NCBI GenBank assembly: GCA_031549165.1
Contig: JAVBQE010000136.1
Span: forward strand, 1-14,388
DNA: 14,388 nt
Direction: 5' to 3'
Source: Parelusimicrobium sp031549165
GTDB lineage: Bacteria; Elusimicrobiota; Elusimicrobia; Elusimicrobiales; Elusimicrobiaceae
The stretch's first letter is position 1, and each line of letters opens with the position of its first letter. Under the pieces are notes generated by a model. The model had not been told where the DNA came from and made no database searches. It saw only the letters and a list, made by a program, of their open reading frames with translations. Below, one piece after another: positions 12,719 to 14,388 of this stretch. Both the position numbers and the translations under genes were made by a program.

Positions 12719-12931
12719 GAAGAAAAACAACCGCTGCGGCGCGCTCAGCCGTTAACAAGACAAAGAAATGCCTGTCTTGCGGGTTTGTTTTCTCTAAAAG
12801 TTTAAGGCGATTCTAAAATATCTAAATAGGAACGGCCGCCATAGCGGACGAAGGATATTATGAAACGTAAGAGTAACGTATTCATGGTCATTTAGAAATT
12901 ACCTTTAACCCTTATATCAAGAAGAGTAAAA
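12719..12931 (+). promoter_or_regulatory. Long structured 5' leader of rpsF operon (candidate autoregulatory RNA)
   Basis: The leader can fold as a three-way junction: 12724-12733 with 12780-12791 (two-base bulge), CGGC (12737-12740) with GCCG (12748-12751), and CAAGACA (12756-12762) with TGTCTTG (12773-12779). A GC hairpin CCGC/GCGG (12836-12847) and a weaker TGAAACGT...ACGTATTCA hairpin follow. Leaders of rpsF operons are known to bind the S6:S18 complex for feedback in several bacteria. I cannot confirm the specific consensus here. A short ORF lies at 12860-12895. Confidence 0.4.
12860..12895 (+). CDS. Possible 11-residue leader ORF upstream of rpsF
   Basis: ATG at 12860 reads MKRKSNVFMVI and stops at TAG. 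GAAGGA stands about 4 nt upstream, a usable ribosome binding site. It lies within the rpsF leader, 36 nt before the rpsF ATG. It may be a chance ORF; there is no codon-run motif suggesting attenuation. Confidence 0.2.
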   Translation: MKRKSNVFMVI

Positions 12932-13252
12932 ATGAGAACTTACGAAACAGTAACCATAGTTAAACCGCAGCTCTCCGACGGAGAAGTTGCAGAGTTTATG
13001 AACTCAGCCAAAGAGCTGATTACTAAAAACAACGGAGAAATCGTGTCTGAAGAAAAACTCGGCAGACGCCGCTTCTCCCACGAGATCAACCATTCCAGAG
13101 ACGGCTTCTACCTCTACCTCAAGTTTAAAGCAGAGCCTTCCTTCCTTAAAACCTGGGATACGCAGATGAAACTTAATGAGCGTGTTTTGCGCTCCATCGT
13201 AATGCTTGCCGCGGAAGTTAAAGCTAAAGCCGCGCCTGCTAAACAGGCCTAA
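12932..13252 (+). CDS. rpsF: 30S ribosomal protein S6
   Basis: The 106-residue protein begins MRTYETVTIVKPQLSDGEVA. It contains EKLGRRRFSHEINHSRDGFYLYLKFKAEPSFL and LNERVLRSIVML, the ferredoxin-like S6 fold. S6 binds 16S rRNA in the central domain as a pair with S18, encoded two genes downstream. AGAAGAG lies about 6 nt before the ATG. The short Ala/Lys tail AKAAPAKQA is typical variable S6 tail. First gene of the rpsF-ssb-rpsR-rplI operon. Confidence 0.97.
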   Translation: MRTYETVTIVKPQLSDGEVAEFMNSAKELITKNNGEIVSEEKLGRRRFSHEINHSRDGFYLYLKFKAEPSFLKTWDTQMKLNERVLRSIVMLAAEVKAKAAPAKQA

Positions 13253-13254
13253 AT

Positions 13255-13692
13255 ATGACAATACCCAACAGATTACCGGAACTTAACTTAGTCATCCTTG
13301 CGGGCCGTCTTACCAAAGACGCAGTAACCGCTTTTACCCAGAAGGGTATGGCCTACAGCCGCTTTTCCATAGCCGTCGGCAGACGTTATATGGACACAGC
13401 CGGCGCGTGGCAGGAAGACGTGGTTTTTGTGGACGCGGTGCTGTGGGGCCAGTCAGCCGACAGGCTTAAGGACCGTCTTAAAAAAGGCGTACCTGTGATG
13501 ATTGAGGGCCGCTTACAGTCCGGCGAATACACGGACAAAGCAGGCCAGACCAGGAAAACCATGCAGGTAAACTGCAGACGTGTGCAGATTTTACAGAGCA
13601 TGGGCACGCAGCAAGACGGCGCGGGCAGCAGCTTCAAAGAAAGCGCACCCTCCGACGTAGACGCATCTATTGATGATGACGTTCCTTTTTAA
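13255..13692 (+). CDS. ssb: Single-stranded DNA-binding protein
   Basis: The 145-residue protein has an N-terminal OB fold (about 8-105) with LNLVILAGRLTKDAV, SRFSIAVGRRYMD, DVVFVDAVLWGQSADRL, KGVPVMIEGRLQSGEYTD and NCRRVQILQ. A short linker follows, then the acidic tip DDDVPF, which recruits replication and repair proteins (usually DDDIPF). It coats single-stranded DNA as a tetramer. The start is 2 nt after the rpsF stop, the usual place for ssb between rpsF and rpsR. Its own Shine-Dalgarno is weak, so coupling to rpsF is likely. Confidence 0.97.
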   Translation: MTIPNRLPELNLVILAGRLTKDAVTAFTQKGMAYSRFSIAVGRRYMDTAGAWQEDVVFVDAVLWGQSADRLKDRLKKGVPVMIEGRLQSGEYTDKAGQTRKTMQVNCRRVQILQSMGTQQDGAGSSFKESAPSDVDASIDDDVPF

Positions 13693-13711
13693 ATAAGAGA
13701 GAAATAATTAT

Positions 13712-14032
13712 ATGGCAGAAGAAATAAAAACTAATGCAGCACCCACGGCCGCAGCACCTGCCGCCGAGGCTACAAGAGAAAGAGCGCCCAGAGCGCCTTT
13801 CGGTAAGAAGCGTTTTGAAAGCAGAAGAAAAGTTTGCAAATTCTGCGCTGATAAAATTGACCATGTTGACTTTAAAAACATCCAGTTTATCAAAACTTTC
13901 ACGATGGACTCAGGCAAAATTTTGTCAAGCCGCATTACCGGCACCTGCGCCAAACACCAGCGCCAGATAGCAAAGGCTGTTAAGAGAAACAGAAACCTTG
14001 CTATCCTGCCCTATTCTTTACCTAAGAAATAA
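13712..14032 (+). CDS. rpsR: 30S ribosomal protein S18, N-terminally extended, zinc-ribbon type
   Basis: The 106-residue protein is longer than typical S18 (about 75-80). An Ala/Pro/Glu-rich extension of about 30 residues precedes the core FGKKRFESRRKVCKFC. Cys42, Cys45, Cys79 and His82 form a likely zinc site, the 'C+' form of S18. The core continues ILSSRITGTCAKHQRQIAKAVKRNRNLAILPY, the family signature. An ATG nearer the core is absent, so the extension is likely real. Partner of S6 in the ribosome; a possible co-regulator of this operon. Confidence 0.96.
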   Translation: MAEEIKTNAAPTAAAPAAEATRERAPRAPFGKKRFESRRKVCKFCADKIDHVDFKNIQFIKTFTMDSGKILSSRITGTCAKHQRQIAKAVKRNRNLAILPYSLPKK

Positions 14033-14047
14033 GCGAGGAATTTGACA

Positions 14048-14388
14048 ATGAAAGTTATTTTAAGAAAAGACGTAAAAAATTTAGGCACGATGGGCGACCT
14101 CGTGGAAGTTAAACCCGGCTACGGCCGCAACTTCCTCATCCCGCAGGGCCTGGCCGAACTCGCCACCGAAGGTTCCATTAAGAACTGGAAATTAGGCGCA
14201 GAAAGAAGAGCCAAAAAAATTGAAGCAGAACTTAAAGACGCGCAGAAAGCTGCGGCTAAACTTAAAGACATCGTGCTTCCTTTTACAAAGTCCGTTAACA
14301 CGGAAGGCGTGGTGTTCGGCTCTGTAAACAAAGCAGACATTTATAAAGCTCTTAAAGACTTAGGCCATAACATTGATAAGGAAAATAT
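14048..14388 (+). CDS. rplI: 50S ribosomal protein L9 (3' end beyond window)
   Basis: The first 113 codons are visible. MKVILRKDVKNLGTMGDLVE and VKPGYGRNFLIPQGLAELAT (the L9 signature) form the N-terminal rRNA-binding domain. A long charged helix (about 50-75, RRAKKIEAELKDAQKAAAKLK) and the start of the C-terminal domain follow. AGGA lies about 8 nt before the ATG. L9 usually follows rpsR in bacteria. The reading frame is open to the window edge, and total length (about 150) cannot be confirmed. Confidence 0.96.
   Translation, partial: MKVILRKDVKNLGTMGDLVEVKPGYGRNFLIPQGLAELATEGSIKNWKLGAERRAKKIEAELKDAQKAAAKLKDIVLPFTKSVNTEGVVFGSVNKADIYKALKDLGHNIDKEN

Noticed and set aside
12468..12758. 96-codon minus-strand ORF and 76-codon plus-strand ORF over the palindrome
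   Set aside because: Both are produced by the GC-rich inverted repeats; they overlap the rpsF promoter, have no ribosome site and no recognisable protein features.
12719..12931. tmRNA, 6S, SRP or tRNA gene in the rpsF leader
   Set aside because: I looked for a tRNA-like end, a tag ending in Ala-Ala, the SRP tetraloop domain and a long 6S-type hairpin and found none.
1..14388. CRISPR array, tRNA or rRNA genes
   Set aside because: No regularly spaced short repeats and no tRNA or rRNA signature sequences were seen on either strand.

Overview
The window carries a long leftward (minus-strand) block of genes at 1-12009 and a rightward block at 12048-14388. The core is a complete F-type ATP synthase operon. 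Upstream of it on the same strand lie tilS, a trehalose-synthase-like GT4 glycosyltransferase and a NicO/UreH-like membrane protein. The plus strand has a stand-alone response regulator and the ribosomal cluster rpsF-ssb-rpsR-rplI. Type IV pilin genes with the FTLIELLVVV...ALPQY signature, the AT-leaning Gram-negative gene content and an HldD-like heptose epimerase suggest a Gram-negative bacterium. My best guess is Elusimicrobiota (close to Elusimicrobium), but this rests on memory of that pilin style and no search was run.

Minus strand, in order of transcription: tilS (12009-11278), GT4 (11294-10092), NicO/UreH-like (10095-9448), atpI/Z-like (9448-9254), atpB (9257-8514), atpE, atpF, atpH, atpA (7202-5655), an HldD-like epimerase (5668-4751), an ORF6N-domain protein (4745-4221), atpG, atpD, atpC (1759-1355), a type IV pilin (1341-816), a 5'-truncated zeta-toxin-like kinase (729-301), a 62-residue companion gene (304-116) and the start of a second pilin (119-1). 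Many junctions are ATGA, TGATG or TAATG overlaps, so much of the block is probably one transcriptional unit or a nested set. Two non-ATPase genes sit between atpA and atpG, and palindromic intergenic repeats sit between atpH/atpA and atpD/atpC.

The most interesting region is 1-1374. Two pilin genes share an almost identical start of about 152 bp: the last bases of atpC, the ribosome binding site, the leader peptide and the conserved N-terminal helix. In both, the leader contains a long homopolymeric G tract shortly after the start codon. The copy at the window edge has 13 G and reads in frame into the pilin. The copy behind atpC has 14 G and stops after 15 codons. This is the arrangement expected for ON/OFF phase variation by slipped-strand mispairing, with the OFF copy attached to the ATP synthase operon. 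The zeta-like/62-aa pair trapped between the copies is damaged at both outer ends.

Plus strand: the response regulator has its own promoter in a 38-bp divergent gap with tilS and ends in a clear intrinsic terminator. About 470 bp without a recognised gene follow (12462-12931). They hold a large imperfect palindrome, a good sigma-70-type promoter, a structured leader with a possible 11-codon ORF, and then rpsF-ssb-rpsR-rplI, the last cut by the window edge.
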